Positions 20,860 through 31,907 of a DNA stretch of 64,000 nt are shown here, in pieces. The notes under the pieces were generated by a model that did not search any database, was not told where the DNA came from, and worked only from the letters and a program-made list of their open reading frames with translations. The DNA lies in assembly GCA_022606495.2 (NCBI GenBank), contig JAHDVE020006299.1:1-64000 (forward strand), written 5' to 3'. Source of the DNA: Halesus radiatus. Taxonomy: Eukaryota; Arthropoda; Insecta; Trichoptera; Limnephilidae. Made by a program: the position numbers and the translations under genes. The number at the start of each line of letters is the position of its first letter. The stretch's first letter is position 1.

Positions 20860-20950
20860 GAGGCTTCACGTAGCAAGAAGAGGCGAGGCGAGGCCGGGCT
20901 AAGCGTGATGAGGCGAGGCAAGGCGAGGCAAGTGGGGCGAGGCGAGAAAC
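20860..20950. repeat. GAGGC-type short tandem repeat
   Basis: Irregular runs of GAGGC, such as AGAGGCGAGGCGAGGC, over about 90 bp. Confidence 0.75.
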
Positions 20951-21139
20951 GGTTTAGCTGAAAAATGGTGTAAAGTTTATAAAATAAGGATTTATGTTAT
21001 CCTACAACCCTATATAATATTTATGCCATAGGAATTTCTTAGTAAAAACGAAACTTGAGGGTTCCCAACCGGTCGATGGCTACGGAAAAAATATGCGATT
21101 GTGAATATTAAAAATATTGATTTACTAAAACAAATGGCA

Positions 21140-21640
21140 AGTTCGCCCCTACTGTAGAATTTGGCAGCCACCTCTGGTCGGGAGCCCCAAAATATCTAAA
21201 AAAAAACCCTCGGCTCTGTGCGGAAACGGGCGGTCAGGTTGATAGATTTGCCTATCTTAACAGACGGATTGCAATCTTTGGAGCACAGACGTCACGTGGG
21301 AATGATGTCCTTGTTCTACCGGTATTTTAATGGAAGATGCTCCGAGAAACTAGCGTCATTGATCCCTTCGGCACCGGTGAATAGTCGGGAAACACGCCAA
21401 ACGCGCGCCCACCATTTGCACACGGTTGACATTTGTCACGTTGGAGCGGGTCGCTTCTACGACTCGTTCTTGTGTTCAACAGCTCGGCGGTGGAATGATC
21501 TGCCGGCCTCTGTGTTTCCTCCATCCTACAACATGGGTGTTTTGAAGACCCAAGTTCACTCCTTCCCATCCTCTAAAAAACCCTGAGGGAAATTATTTCC
21601 CTCAGGGCCTCCCGTGTGGAGTTACTGTAAAACAATAAAT
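21140..21640 (+). pseudogene. LINE family B, C-terminus and 3' UTR
   Basis: VEFGSHLWSGAPKYL (from about 21148), then after a frameshift in an A run KRAVRLIDLP, LEHRRHVGMMSLFYRYF, TARRWNDLPASVFPPSYN and a stop at 21586. This is the typical end of a Jockey-group LINE ORF2. The 3' UTR starts with a perfect hairpin (21582-21608, CCCTGAGGGAAA and its complement). Relatives: 2578-2985 and tails at 10686, 42170, 46485 and 50632. Confidence 0.85.
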
Positions 21641-21692
21641 TTATTTGAAGTATCTCCCTTAGCGGGCATAAAGAGCAAAAGTAATACTGGGC

Positions 21693-22298
21693 CTGACGGC
21701 CTCCATGGTCGAGGGGTGAGGCTCTCGACTACGAATCCGAAGGTCGCGGGTTCAAATACCGGCGTGCGCAAATAAATTTTATTTCATTAATTTGTGTTGT
21801 TTCACAATTAATTCATTTTAAAATAATATCTAGTATATTTGCGCACGTTCCAGAGCGGAAGATACTCTCAGTATCGCCCTGGTGAAAGACCACCATTCGA
21901 AATTTGAAATGTTGCTTGAAATGGCTTTTAGCCGTGTTTGGCAACAAATAACCATGTAAAACCATCATCTCCATAAATAAATTTTCTAATAAAACTGTGT
22001 TCATCTGAAGCGACCTGCCAGCTGCAGGTAAGTATGTTTTTCTGTATCTGTTTGTACATACTTAGATAAGAAACATTTGTACAGCGTCCTTGAGGTGATT
22101 TTTCACAAAAACGGCGCTATACAAATCATCCAATTATTATTATTTGGCGACCAGATCTGAATAGCCAGGTATTTCTCCTCCCCAATACCTTCAGCCTTAC
22201 AACATTCCCCAATTGGGGATCCAATAGTCTCATGACTCAAATGGCTCCAAACGGTTGGGAGCAGTTGGGACTCTTGTTGGGATTCATGTAAAAAAAAG
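21693..22298 (+). mobile_element. tRNA-type SINE, split by a LINE tail
   Basis: The head (21701-21775) has A box TGGTCGAGGGG and B box GGTTCAAATAC. The body runs to 21942 and resumes at 22143-22148 (TTTGGC repeated), ending in an A-rich tail at 22298. The interrupting segment 21943-22142 is the 3' end of LINE family D. Confidence 0.85.
21943..22142 (+). mobile_element. LINE family D 3' tail nested in a SINE
   Basis: It shares AAACTGTGTTCATCTGAAGCGACCTG, the hairpin TTGTACAGCG...CGCTATACAA and a terminal (ATT)n with 43805-43985 and 26686-26875. It is flanked by TTTGGC on both sides (21937-21942, 22143-22148), the likely TSD. Confidence 0.8.
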
Positions 22299-22529
22299 AA
22301 CCTAAGCCAATATCTTATTCTGCACTAGACTACAGTATGGACGAGTGTTTTGCGTCAACCTATCAATACTTGAAGTTGATCTAAGTTTAAACACGTGAAA
22401 ATAAATACATACATTTTTTTTTAATAAATGGTTTACCGTTTCTTTGCTTTTCTCGCGTGACGCAGTAACATGCAACACATTTTTCTAAACCGTAAATATT
22501 TGTACAAACTTTTCAATAGGTTCTAACTC
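22299..22529. other. No gene seen
   Basis: AT-rich. Confidence 0.4.
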
Positions 22530-22533
22530 TTAA

Positions 22534-23221
22534 GAGGAACGGCTGTGCGGCCTGTTTCATACAAAACTTAATTTTGTATTTAAGGCCAAAATACTCACCT
22601 AAACCTAATGATCTTTTTTTTCATCAAAAAGTATAGTAAATACGAGTATCTAGTACGGATAATTAATTTATTGTATAATTTATAAGTAATTTATTTATTT
22701 TTGTTTTACATTATGAAACATAGGCCATTAAAGAAATTTATTTTTCCCGATTTTAGAGGCATCTTTAACAATTATTTAGGAGCTAACGGTGATTTAAAAA
22801 AAAGTTTTACCCCGTTTGCTTTGAAAGTATAATATAAAAATAAGCATTATGGTGGACTTTAAATTAAATTAAAAACAACCAATTTACGTTGGAACACAAA
22901 TTTGCAGTATATAATTTAAAATCGCGACCCGAAAAAGGGTTTTTTTTTTAAATGTTTTGTTTTTATAATTTTGTTTACGTATCAATTTTAAATTCGATAA
23001 ACCCGCAAATAATTTTCCAAGTTGCCTGTAAATTTATGAAAATTGATTTTTCTTAATGGCTACTTCAGAATTTACAACAGGAATAAATAAAACACTTCTC
23101 ATACGTGCTAGATATTTACTAAACCTTTAATTAGAAAAATAAGTCATTCAGTTTGGATGGGTATTTTGACCTCAGATTCAAAATTAAGTTATGTATGAAA
23201 CCGGCAGCGCAGCCGTTCCTC
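22534..23221. mobile_element. 688-bp MITE flanked by TTAA
   Basis: TIRs of about 61 bp start GAGGAACGGCTG on both ends and align without gaps with about ten mismatches. TTAA lies directly outside at 22530-22533 and 23222-23225, as expected for piggyBac-type insertion. The inside is AT-rich with no ORF. Confidence 0.8.
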
Positions 23222-23225
23222 TTAA

Positions 23226-23467
23226 TATCACTGACGCATACAACTAGAATGTTTGTATTTTCCCATTTTATAGAATCAATAATATTTATAACGTGTCTAT
23301 TATAGAGCTATCTAGGTAATAAAGTATTAAATCACCAGGGATCGCTATAGACCGGGGAAATTACTCAGTTTAACATTCCTGTATGAACAGATAACAGAAC
23401 CATCAAACTTAATTGAACCCCGGATTAGTCCTAGGCGTCAAATTATTAGACTTGCTCTAAGCACTGT
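23226..23467. other. No gene seen
   Basis: No repeat or coding signal recognised. Confidence 0.35.
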
Positions 23468-24566
23468 TATCCTACGACCACGCAACCGCCCATCGTATCG
23501 TTGGCCGATCGTATAGTGACTATAAATCGGGCAACTACACGATCGGCCAACGTTCCAACTACGAACTCCAAACTAGTGATGCCATTTTAGCTAAAATCTA
23601 TCGATCTACCGATATTCATAGAAAGTATACCGAAATTTATAATATTATTAACACAATTCGTTATTCATTAGATACTAACAATACAGGAAATAAATAAAAC
23701 GGATAGCTGTTGCGAGCGTTTTAGCTCCGTGTTTTGTTTTTACGCACAGCCTGAGTCAGATTGCAAAAAAATATAACAACAGCTCCGATTATACATCGGA
23801 TTACATGTATTTCACAATTGAGGTGGTTTTTCATGAAAAACGGCGCAATACAAATTATCCAATTATTATTATTTCTAGCCAAATATATATAATGCATATT
23901 AGAGTATTTTTTTCGACATTATAAACATAGTTCGGTCATGTTTTATTCTTCGCTCAGCACGTCCGTCGGGATCGCCTGCCGAACTCGTACTGAACGGCCC
24001 ATGTGTGGAGGCCGGTTCGTGCGAGTTCGGCCGACTATTTTGAAGGTTGAGCCAACTAGTTCGCCACCAGAGCGATCTCGGGTCAACTCGCCGAGCTCGA
24101 GCCAACGTTGGCCAACGCGCGAGTTAACTTTTGTTGATTTTTATAAAATGAAGAGTCTGTGAAATTATAATATTTATTTAAAAATATAAATAACAATACA
24201 AATGAGTTTAAATACAATTTTCGAGTAGAGAATCTGACAACGCAGAAACGAGTAGTCTCGTTAACTGGAGGTTGGAGATAAGCCACTTGTGGGATGTCGT
24301 GGTCTCTTTTATAGATGGTTTCATTGATGGGCTCGTGTGCACTAGGTATTCGTCCGGGTCCATTGTGGATGATCAGGGAACGGCGAGATAAGGTGTCCGG
24401 GTTCATCGTAGTTTTGTTGACACGGCTAGATAAGGTGTAGAGCCGGGTGCGTACTATCTTCGGTTCGAGTACATTCTAGGGTAGGTAACACGCGCCAACT
24501 ACCCCTCTACACAATCGCCCAAACGTTCGAGTTGGGAGGTTGGGCGATCGTGTGGTCGTTGCATTA
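23468..24566 (-). mobile_element. GACCACAC-ended repeat, copy 1
   Basis: Ends carry CGACCAC...GCCC (left) and GGGCGATCGTGTGGTCG (right). Inside are several inverted copies of GGCCAACGTT. It shares the blocks CTAAAAT, GGCCTCCACACA-like and GCGATC with 31203-31907 and 56770-57570 but in opposite orientation. A solo LTR (24122-24490) is inserted in it. No ORF; non-autonomous. Confidence 0.75.
24122..24490 (-). mobile_element. Solo LTR, 369 bp
   Basis: On the minus strand it starts TGTTACCTACCC and ends GTTAACT. It has a TATA element (CTATAAAAG, near 24310) followed by AATAAA further on, the usual R-region order. It is bounded by CGCG on both sides (24118-24121, 24491-24494), and removing it restores the order seen in the copies at 31 and 56 kb. 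A CGCG target is used by some gypsy-group elements; that family placement is inference. Confidence 0.65.
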
Positions 24567-24699
24567 CGTACCTATTCGTTTTGAACACTGATTCATTACT
24601 CGTTCTTGGGAACCATTTGACTGTTCTTCACTGAATATACCTTTATATTGGATGTTTTGTTTGCGATTTTTTTTAGATGTAAGATTAAAAAATTATAAA

Positions 24700-24960
24700 C
24701 TAGGCACGTAGTGTACTCCAAAAGATTTAGGAGGAATAAGAGCTTGGATATAGGGACATAAGGTTAGAGTTACTAAAATCAGAGTCATTGAGCACCAGGC
24801 CGAGAACCACAGGACAAATAATAATCCCTAAACTTAATAAAACAACAGCTCAACACCATTACACATATTCTGCCATAAAATGTCTTAAAGAACTTCCTAA
24901 AGAAATACAAACCAAAAGACTTTAAAATAAGCTAATTCTAGGTGTATATTATTAGTTCAC
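24700..24960 (+). pseudogene. LINE C-terminal fragment
   Basis: YSAIKCLKELPKEIQT around 24870-24920 resembles the LP-containing C-terminal end of CR1-group LINEs. Very decayed. Confidence 0.4.
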
Positions 24961-25485
24961 TTGGAAAAAAAAAATCTTTATATATGGAACATTCATTACA
25001 TACATATATTTTATTACTAAAAATTTCCTTTAAAATTGTTTTTTTTTCTGGCAATTTGTGTACAGGCACCAGATTCATAACAAACCATAATAGTACTCCC
25101 TATCTAAGTATTATATAAATATTTTTTTTTTTTTAAACAGTTTTTAGTTCTTGGATACCTATTCTTATTACCATATAAACAATGTTTTTAATTATATATA
25201 ATAAATATAAATAAAAAAAATATAAAAAAAAGTAAATAGATTTTTAAAGGAGCTTCCAAAGAACTGCACCGTTAAATTTGGAAAGTTGTCGGACAGAGTT
25301 AAAAGGGTCTTTAATGTTTGAGGCCAATAAGTTTAGAATTTAGAGGATATGACAATAAACATTATATTTTAAGCAATGACCATGGAAAATTTATAATCTA
25401 TTTACAATTGATTTCTTTCGGAATGGTTTTATTAAGGTATTTATAATTTTTTTAAATTTAATACTTATTTCAATAGCTGCTATAT
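24961..25485. other. AT-rich sequence, no gene seen
   Basis: Homopolymer-rich, nothing recognised. Confidence 0.4.
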
Positions 25486-26095
25486 ACAGACTTAAGAATT
25501 ATCAAAGACTCGACAGAATTCAGAAGTAAACTTAAAACACATCTTTTCAGACAATCGAAACAGCGTCCAATCGGTGGGTTTCAGTCAAACATTGCCCGAT
25601 CTGTCTCCACCGTTCCGTCAGACTCGGAAGAAGAGGATCCGTGTTTTGTTTATACGAAAGTAAGGATACTGAACTGCTGCGTGACTTAAGAATTATCAAA
25701 GACTCAACAGAATTCAGAACTTAACTTAAAACACATCTTTTCAGACAATCGTATCCATAAATTGAAGAAACGCACTCGTAATTTGCTTAGCTAGGCTAGC
25801 CGGTTAGTGCTTACCTAAAGTCAAATATAAAAAAACATTAAAATTCACGCATCGGTGATCAAATCCGTCCACAGCCCGCAACACTGTAAATAACTGAAGT
25901 GTAAAAATAAATAAAAAATGTTAATATCTATTAAAAGCTTCTTACGCTTTTTAAGGTCATTTGATAGATATTTTCCAGTCCTAAAAATAATAAATATTTC
26001 AATGAATACCAACTCTTCTTGTGCCACCAATCTTCTAATAAATGTAACATCAATAGAGAAGGAGGGTAGAATAGCAACTGCAAAACTATCATCCG
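25486..26095 (+). pseudogene. LINE family D, C-terminus and part of the 3' UTR
   Basis: DLRIIKDSTEFRTKLKTHLFRQS is the end of ORF2. A 69-bp piece coding for it is present twice (25489-25557 and 25683-25751) around about 125 bp of other sequence. The 3' UTR follows and matches 43985-44240 inverted, stopping at about 26093 before the hairpin. Confidence 0.75.
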
Positions 26096-26465
26096 CGTGG
26101 CTCAGCTCTCCACTCAATGAGCGATGGATGCAGATGATGCGACTGCCACCCTGAAGATGATCTACTCAATTAAATTTATTTAATTTATTCTATTTTACTA
26201 TTATCTATTAAGTTTTTCATTTTATTTCTTTTATTTTGATGTAATTATCTTTTCGTAATTACTTTTTATTTTATTTAATACGTTTCTTTTCTTTTTCTTT
26301 CATATTATTATTTAACCTTTATCATTTTTATTATTATTATTATTATATTATTTATTTATTTTATTTTATTCATTTCTCTATTTATATTGTATGTGTTTCA
26401 TGTGATATGGCAGACTGGGTTTGCACTACCCCACCCAGTCCTGCTGGATTAAAAACTTGTTTTAT
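26096..26465 (+). other. AT-rich sequence ending in a LINE-like 3' hairpin
   Basis: GACTGGGT at 26413-26420 pairs with ACCCAGTC at 26433-26440, next to CTGCTGGATTAAAAAC, also at 4893-4910. Confidence 0.5.
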
Positions 26466-26685
26466 ATGAATACCGCACAAGAGTCCCAACTGCTCCCAAC
26501 CGTCTGGAGCCGGTGAGACTATTGCATTCCCAATTGGGGAATGTTGTGAGGCAGAAGGTATTGGGGAGGGGAAGGAGAAGAGGAAGAGGAAGGCAGGGGA
26601 AATACCTGGCTATTCAGATCTAGTCACCAAACACGGCTAAAAGCCATTTCAAGCAACGTTTCAATTCTGAATGGTGGTCTTAATA
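26466..26685 (-). mobile_element. SINE body, reverse orientation
   Basis: Complement of the SINE 3' body, with the purine block at 26555-26600. The head is replaced by a LINE D tail at 26686. Confidence 0.8.
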
Positions 26686-26875
26686 AATATCATCTCTATA
26701 CTTAAATTTTATAATAAAACTGTGTTCATGTGAAGCGACCTGCCAGCTGCAGGTAAGTATGTTTTTCTGTATCTGTTTGTACATAATTAGCTAAGAAATA
26801 TTTGTACAGCGCCCTTGAGGTGATTTTTCACAAAAACGGCGCTATACAAGTCATCCAATTATTATTATTATTATA
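26686..26875 (+). mobile_element. LINE family D 3' tail
   Basis: It holds AAACTGTGTTCATGTGAAGC, the hairpin TTGTACAGCGCCC...GGCGCTATACAA (26804-26850) and a terminal (ATT)n. Confidence 0.8.
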
Positions 26876-27117
26876 CAAGTACAAGTGGAGTTCTGCGGGG
26901 TTGTTCAGGGCTCAGGCCGCAGATGATGGCTAACTTCCGATAGGAGAGGGCACCATGAGAAGAAAAAGAAGAAATAATTATCTGGAGATCTGCGACATCT
27001 AATAAATACACAATATAAATGCAATTCAAAAAGGAATCATAAAGACCATACTTAAAGTACACATAAGAACGCCTACGATGTAAACTTTCAAAAGTTTTGA
27101 CATACCAAATATACTAC

Positions 27118-27372
27118 GAACATATGGAGGTATATCTGGTCACCAAATACGGCTAAAGCCATTTCAAGCAACGTATCGATTATGAATGGTAGTATTTCTC
27201 CAGGGTGATACTGGCAGTATCTACCACTCTGGATATTATTTTAAATTAATAAATTGTGAAATAATACAATTGAATCAAATAAAATTTCCTCGCACGCGAC
27301 GCGATTTGAACTCGCGACCCTCGTGTTCGTAGCCGGGGATCGTAACCACTCAACCACGGAGACCCAATTAAT
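27118..27372 (-). mobile_element. SINE with tRNA-like head, truncated tail
   Basis: The head lies at the right end: the minus strand has GGTCTCCGTGGTTGAGTGG and B box GAGTTCAAATC at about 27310-27320. The body extends left to 27118 and lacks the 3' part. Confidence 0.75.
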
Positions 27373-27420
27373 TACTGTGCGCGTACATGACGCCAGTTCT
27401 ACGTAATGTTAATTTCCTAT

Positions 27421-27717
27421 AACGATATCCAGCGAAACTAGTAACTATGCGGGTACCGATAAAACTGACAAATCGTATCGCTCCGCCGACCGCCCTATTA
27501 TAACGTGTCGAAAGCAGAAACTAATCATGCAAAATGACGCATACGTCATATTAAAATGTTGCCTGTATTCTACACCATAAATGTACATGTGTGCCCAATG
27601 CACATTCAAGGGAAGACTCGTTTGTATTATTGTCGAAAAAGGCCGTGGAATTCGGTACAAAAAATTATGCCTAGGACGTTATCCAGCGAAACTAGTAACT
27701 ATGCGGGTAACGATAAA
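27421..27717. repeat. Element copy bracketed by 40-bp direct repeats
   Basis: TATCCAGCGAAACTAGTAAC and the following bases occur at 27426-27465 and 27677-27717. Between them, 27468-27660 matches 35975-36170 closely. The flanking repeats are too long for an ordinary TSD. Confidence 0.7.
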
Positions 27718-28128
27718 ACTAGATAACAAAAGATTGTACAATCTCACTGACAGATCTGTCTAACCATATTCATAGATGCTATCGATCCTATCTGGCGATG
27801 CGAAGTTACGAACATAACATAACGAGTTCTCAATAAATTCTGATTATACTTGTGATTACTGAATTATCCATCGTGTGGGGGATTTTTAGAGACTACTGGA
27901 AGCTTTGTTATGGAAGCATTAACTGTTTGTATACGAGTATATATAAACAGTAGGGTAGAGAAGATTATCTCTACATTTATCCACCTCTAACCACAGTTGA
28001 CACAGAAAGAGAGAAAAATGTTCCTTGGCACTGTACACACAAAAATTACAATACGATATACATCCAAACAACAAATTCAATATACAATCAGCAAATACAT
28101 TTTATAAATTTTACCGACATATAAGGTA
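27718..28128. other. Contains part of the 1768-2160 repeat family
   Basis: 27950-28065 matches 35320-35410 (inverted) and 1900-2010. The remainder is unassigned. Confidence 0.5.
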
Positions 28129-28583
28129 CTAGTTGATGTGTACCCGGCCTTGCTCGGGTACAATAATTGATTCGACAGCGAATGTAACTATCTCCGAATG
28201 AAGAAACATTCATTTGAATATTTTATTTCATTCCAAACGTTTATTTTTTCAAAACATATCTAAATCATAAAGTTCTTAAGTAGGTACTCGTGTTTTCCAT
28301 TTTGAAAATATTCTATCCAAAAACACCTTCTTATTTTGAATATGCAGTCTGTGGCTAACCAGAGTGTTATATCTATGGGCTAACCTAAATAAAACATGGC
28401 GGGTTCAATGTTTTTCATTGTAATTTTAAAACGTTATAGCAACAGTTTTACATATTGGATTTCATTCAAGCTACTCTCTAAACCTTCTCAGCACTAATAA
28501 AAACAAACTGTGCTATTTTCAGCGAAATAATTTTCGAGAACATCGAACAAACAAACAAACTTACATTGATTTTTATATATATA
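28129..28583 (-). mobile_element. Non-autonomous Helitron, near full length
   Basis: On the minus strand the 3' end is GGTACACATCAACTAG then T, preceded by a CCCGAGCAAGGCCGGG hairpin; the 5' end is near 28583 with TATATATATAAAAATC. This is the clearest 3' terminus of the family. Confidence 0.85.
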
Positions 28584-28704
28584 ACGATAACTTTTATAAT
28601 ATGTTTTTGAGTAATTTGTAGAAGCTTAATGAATACATCATTACATTAATGAATGCACCTTCCGAACCTATTATACCGTAAATTATGGATGATTGCACTA
28701 AGGA

Positions 28705-29750
28705 AAAGTAAATTAACTAACTAACCATCACGCCGTTTCTCCGCAGGAGTAGGCAGAGAGGAGAGACCGCCAAACAAGAAGTGTACGCCATCTTGGTGTA
28801 CACTTCTTGCTTCATTCACATTCATACATCGTCTCATACATTCCCTTCTATTATTCCGATTTCTAACATGGCCCGGCTCAAGTATTTGATTTACTTGATC
28901 GCGCCATGTCTTCCTCAGGCATCCCCGGCTTCTTGTTCCATTCACATCGCGTCATATATTCTTCTTATACTCCTTTCTTCGTTCATTCGATCCACATGCC
29001 CAAACCATCTAAGCGTCCCTTTCTTAATCTTAGTCATTACGCTTACATCAGCCTTACATTCTTTACGAATCTCAATATTTCTCACACGATCATACATGGT
29101 TTTACCACACATTCGCCTCAGAGATCTCATTTATACGGCATTCAGTTTACTTTCATCCTTTCTCTACCAATTCCATGCCTCACTGCCATACATCAGGGTT
29201 GATATCAGCACTCCATTGTGGACTGCTAGCTTCACTTCTTTGGACAACTTTTTGTTAGCACCAACCGCATCCAGTCCACCATTAACATGGAAGACTGAAT
29301 TATATTAAATTGAATTAAATCCATTAGGTATTTCCTGCATTCACACTTCTTTCAATATCCCTATAAGTCTTTCCATCTCTCGTATACATACTTCCCAAAT
29401 ATTCAAACTCGTCGACCTGTTCCAAGTATTCATCATTCACAACTATATTACACACTGTTTTCGTACTCTCTCTTTCAAACACCGTGACTTTAGACTTACT
29501 TGCATTCATCATTAGCTCATTCTTCATACATACTTCGTTCATCCTAGATACGAGGGACTGTAAATCTCCCATACTGTTAGTAATCAGCACCGCATCATCA
29601 GCATACAACAGGCAACATACTTTCGGATTACTCATTTTCGCGCCCAAGCTCACCTCTCTTAATTCTTGCATGCATGGATAATTATCCATGTATAGATTGA
29701 ATAACCGCGGTGATATTACGCAGCCTTGCTTAACACCTTTTTTCACCGTT
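28705..29750 (-). pseudogene. LINE family A with RT palm and C-terminus
   Basis: The minus frame 29746-29324 has KGVKQGCVISPRLFNLYMDN, CCLLYADDAVLI (catalytic Y-A-D-D), MNASKSKV and FEYLGSMYTRDG. After a rearrangement near 29320 the frames 29130-28942 and 28945-28721 carry EMRSLRR-type, LRWFGHV and NRREC segments. The tail (28705-28735) shows the family end near the (TTAG)n. 5'-truncated just before the KGVKQGC motif. Confidence 0.9.
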
Positions 29751-29751
29751 T

Positions 29752-29980
29752 GCCTCTAACTCGACTTGAATTCAGTTAGTGAATCGTTAATTTCGTTATT
29801 TCAATGGATCTTCCCAAAGGCGCCACTACTGACAGATTTTATACAGGTGTTAATTCTAATCTAATCGTAATTCAGGAAAGGTAGCGGATGTTCAAGTTAC
29901 TGAAGGAATTCTTCAGTACAAGGGCACTGAAGAATTTTACTGTCAATACCGGAAATAAAAAGAATGAGCGCCAAATGTTT
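29752..29980. repeat. Dispersed repeat, direct partner at 19555-19810
   Basis: See 19555-19810. It abuts the 5' truncation point of the LINE, as expected if the LINE inserted at its edge. Confidence 0.7.
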
Positions 29981-30597
29981 GTACATAATTAGATAGAGAA
30001 TAGCGAGTAGTTTTCATAAATTACATAAATTATTTATATATATTAAAAATAGATTCGGACTTAATACAGTTCCCTGTGGTACACTATTTTTTGCCTGTGA
30101 TACAGAGCTAAAGCATTCCAAATGTTTGTTTTTTTTTGTTTTCTATCTTTAAGGTAGACAATGAGATTTATAAGCTTTATTATGTTATTCCAAAATTGAA
30201 CAATTTTATTTCATTTCTAATCCCACTGTAAAAAATTCAGAAATCTCGATTTTTCGAAATTCGTATTATCCGCATTGCAATCTCTACTTGAACGTGGCTG
30301 TCGGGTTCAATGATACGTGTAACAATAACGATGTTATGAATACGACTTTGAATTGTCTGAATAATGAACTGATATCGATCCCAAAGCGGCCTGTTTTGAG
30401 GTTATAATACGCGAGGTCGAGTCATCCCTATAAAGCGATTTCTGCATAATGTATGTAATCCAATAGCTACGTATTCGTTTGGATTATTAATGGCCTACGA
30501 GCTTAATTGTACCATTGGATCGAGACATGAATGAACATGATACTGATAAAATATTATCATTGGAGAGAACGTATATTTTACACGTAGTGTGGACGGT
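29981..30597. other. No intact gene; possible RT scrap at 30035-30110
   Basis: 30050-30100 antisense vaguely resembles the NSVPQGTVL-type RT motif but is too short to assign. Confidence 0.3.
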
Positions 30598-31002
30598 GGC
30601 GTGCAGTTCGACAGCCTCCATGGTCGAGGGGTAAGACTCTCGACTACGAATCCGAAGGTCGCAGGTTCAAATCCCGGCGAGCGCAAATAAATTTTATTTA
30701 ATTAATTTGTGCTGTTTCACAATTAATTCATTTAAAAATAATATATAGTATATTTTAGTGGAAGATACTCTCAGTATCGCCCTGGTGAAAGACCACCCAA
30801 CGTTGCTTGAAATGGCTTTTAGCCGTGTTTGGTGAGGAGATGTGAATAGCCAGGTATTTCCCCACCTTCCTCTTCCCCTTCTCCTTCCCCTCCCCAATAC
30901 CTTCAGCCTCACAACATTCCCCAATTGGGGATGCCATAGTCTCACTGCCTCCAGACGGTTGGGAGCAGTTGGGACTCTTGTACGGTATTCATGTAAAAAA
31001 AA
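30598..31002 (+). mobile_element. tRNA-type SINE, nearly complete
   Basis: Head at 30611-30690 with A box TGGTCGAGGGG and B box GGTTCAAATCC, then body, CT-rich block and A-run ending at 31002. A few internal deletions relative to 36195-36622. Confidence 0.85.
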
Positions 31003-31036
31003 GTCTGCACTTCTTAAACGTGAAACGTGAAACGTG

Positions 31037-31098
31037 GATGGCAGTGATCTAAGCTGGTGCCAAAATGGGTGTCACGTGACCATTGCCTCCGGCCGTCT
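31037..31098. repeat. Small palindromic-ended repeat with CACGTG core
   Basis: Shares GCTGGTGCCAAAAT and GTCACGTGACC with 8087-8165 (inverted) and 56684-56740. Confidence 0.6.
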
Positions 31099-31202
31099 AA
31101 AAAGTCAATTAATTCTGACCTCAGTTGTTGGTAGCCACTATTGCAAGCGTTTCGAGAAAACTACGATTGACGAACAATCGTTTTTTTTTAATTCATCAAC
31201 CT

Positions 31203-31907
31203 TATGCCCCGACTGCACGATTGCCCAACCTCTCAACTCGAACGTTTAGGCGATTGTGTAGAGGGGTAGTTCGTACGCGTTGGGCCAACGTTGGTTCGAG
31301 TTCGGCGAGTTCGCCCGAGATCGCCCCGGCGGAGAACTAGTCGGCCGAACCTTCAAAATAGTTGGCTGAACTCGCACGAACCGGCCTCCACACATTGGCC
31401 TTTCAGTACGAGTTCAGCAGGCGATCCCGACGGACGTTCTGAGCGAATAATATTCTCAATAAAATATTCAAATATGCATCTAACCCCTAAATATGCATTT
31501 TTTGCACATTTGGCTAGTAATAATAATAATTGGATAATTTGTGTAGAGCCGTTTTTCATGAAAAATCACCTCAATAGCGAAATGCATGTGATCCGATGTA
31601 TAATCGGGGCTAATTGTTTTTTTTTTGCGCTGCAATCTGACTCAGGCTCCGCGTAAAAATAAAATACGGAGCTAAAACAGGCGCAACAGCTATCCGTTAT
31701 ATTTATTTCCGTTATTATGAGTACCTAATGAGAAATGAATTGTGCCAATAATATTATAAATATCAGTAGATCGATAGATTTTAGCTAAAATGACACCACT
31801 AGCTTGGAGTTCGTAGTTGGAACGTTGGCCGATCGTGTAGTTGCCCTATTTATAGTCATACTTCGGATTGGGACGTTGGGCGATTGTGTGGTCGAGGCAT
31901 TAAGTAA
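31203..31907 (+). mobile_element. GACCACAC-ended repeat, copy 2
   Basis: Left end TTATGCCCCGACTGCACGAT and right end GGGCGATTGTGTGGTCGAGGCATTA are inverted. It carries GGCCAACGTT repeats, the CCTCCACACA block and the ATCGGGGCTA block shared with 56770-57570. Confidence 0.8.
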
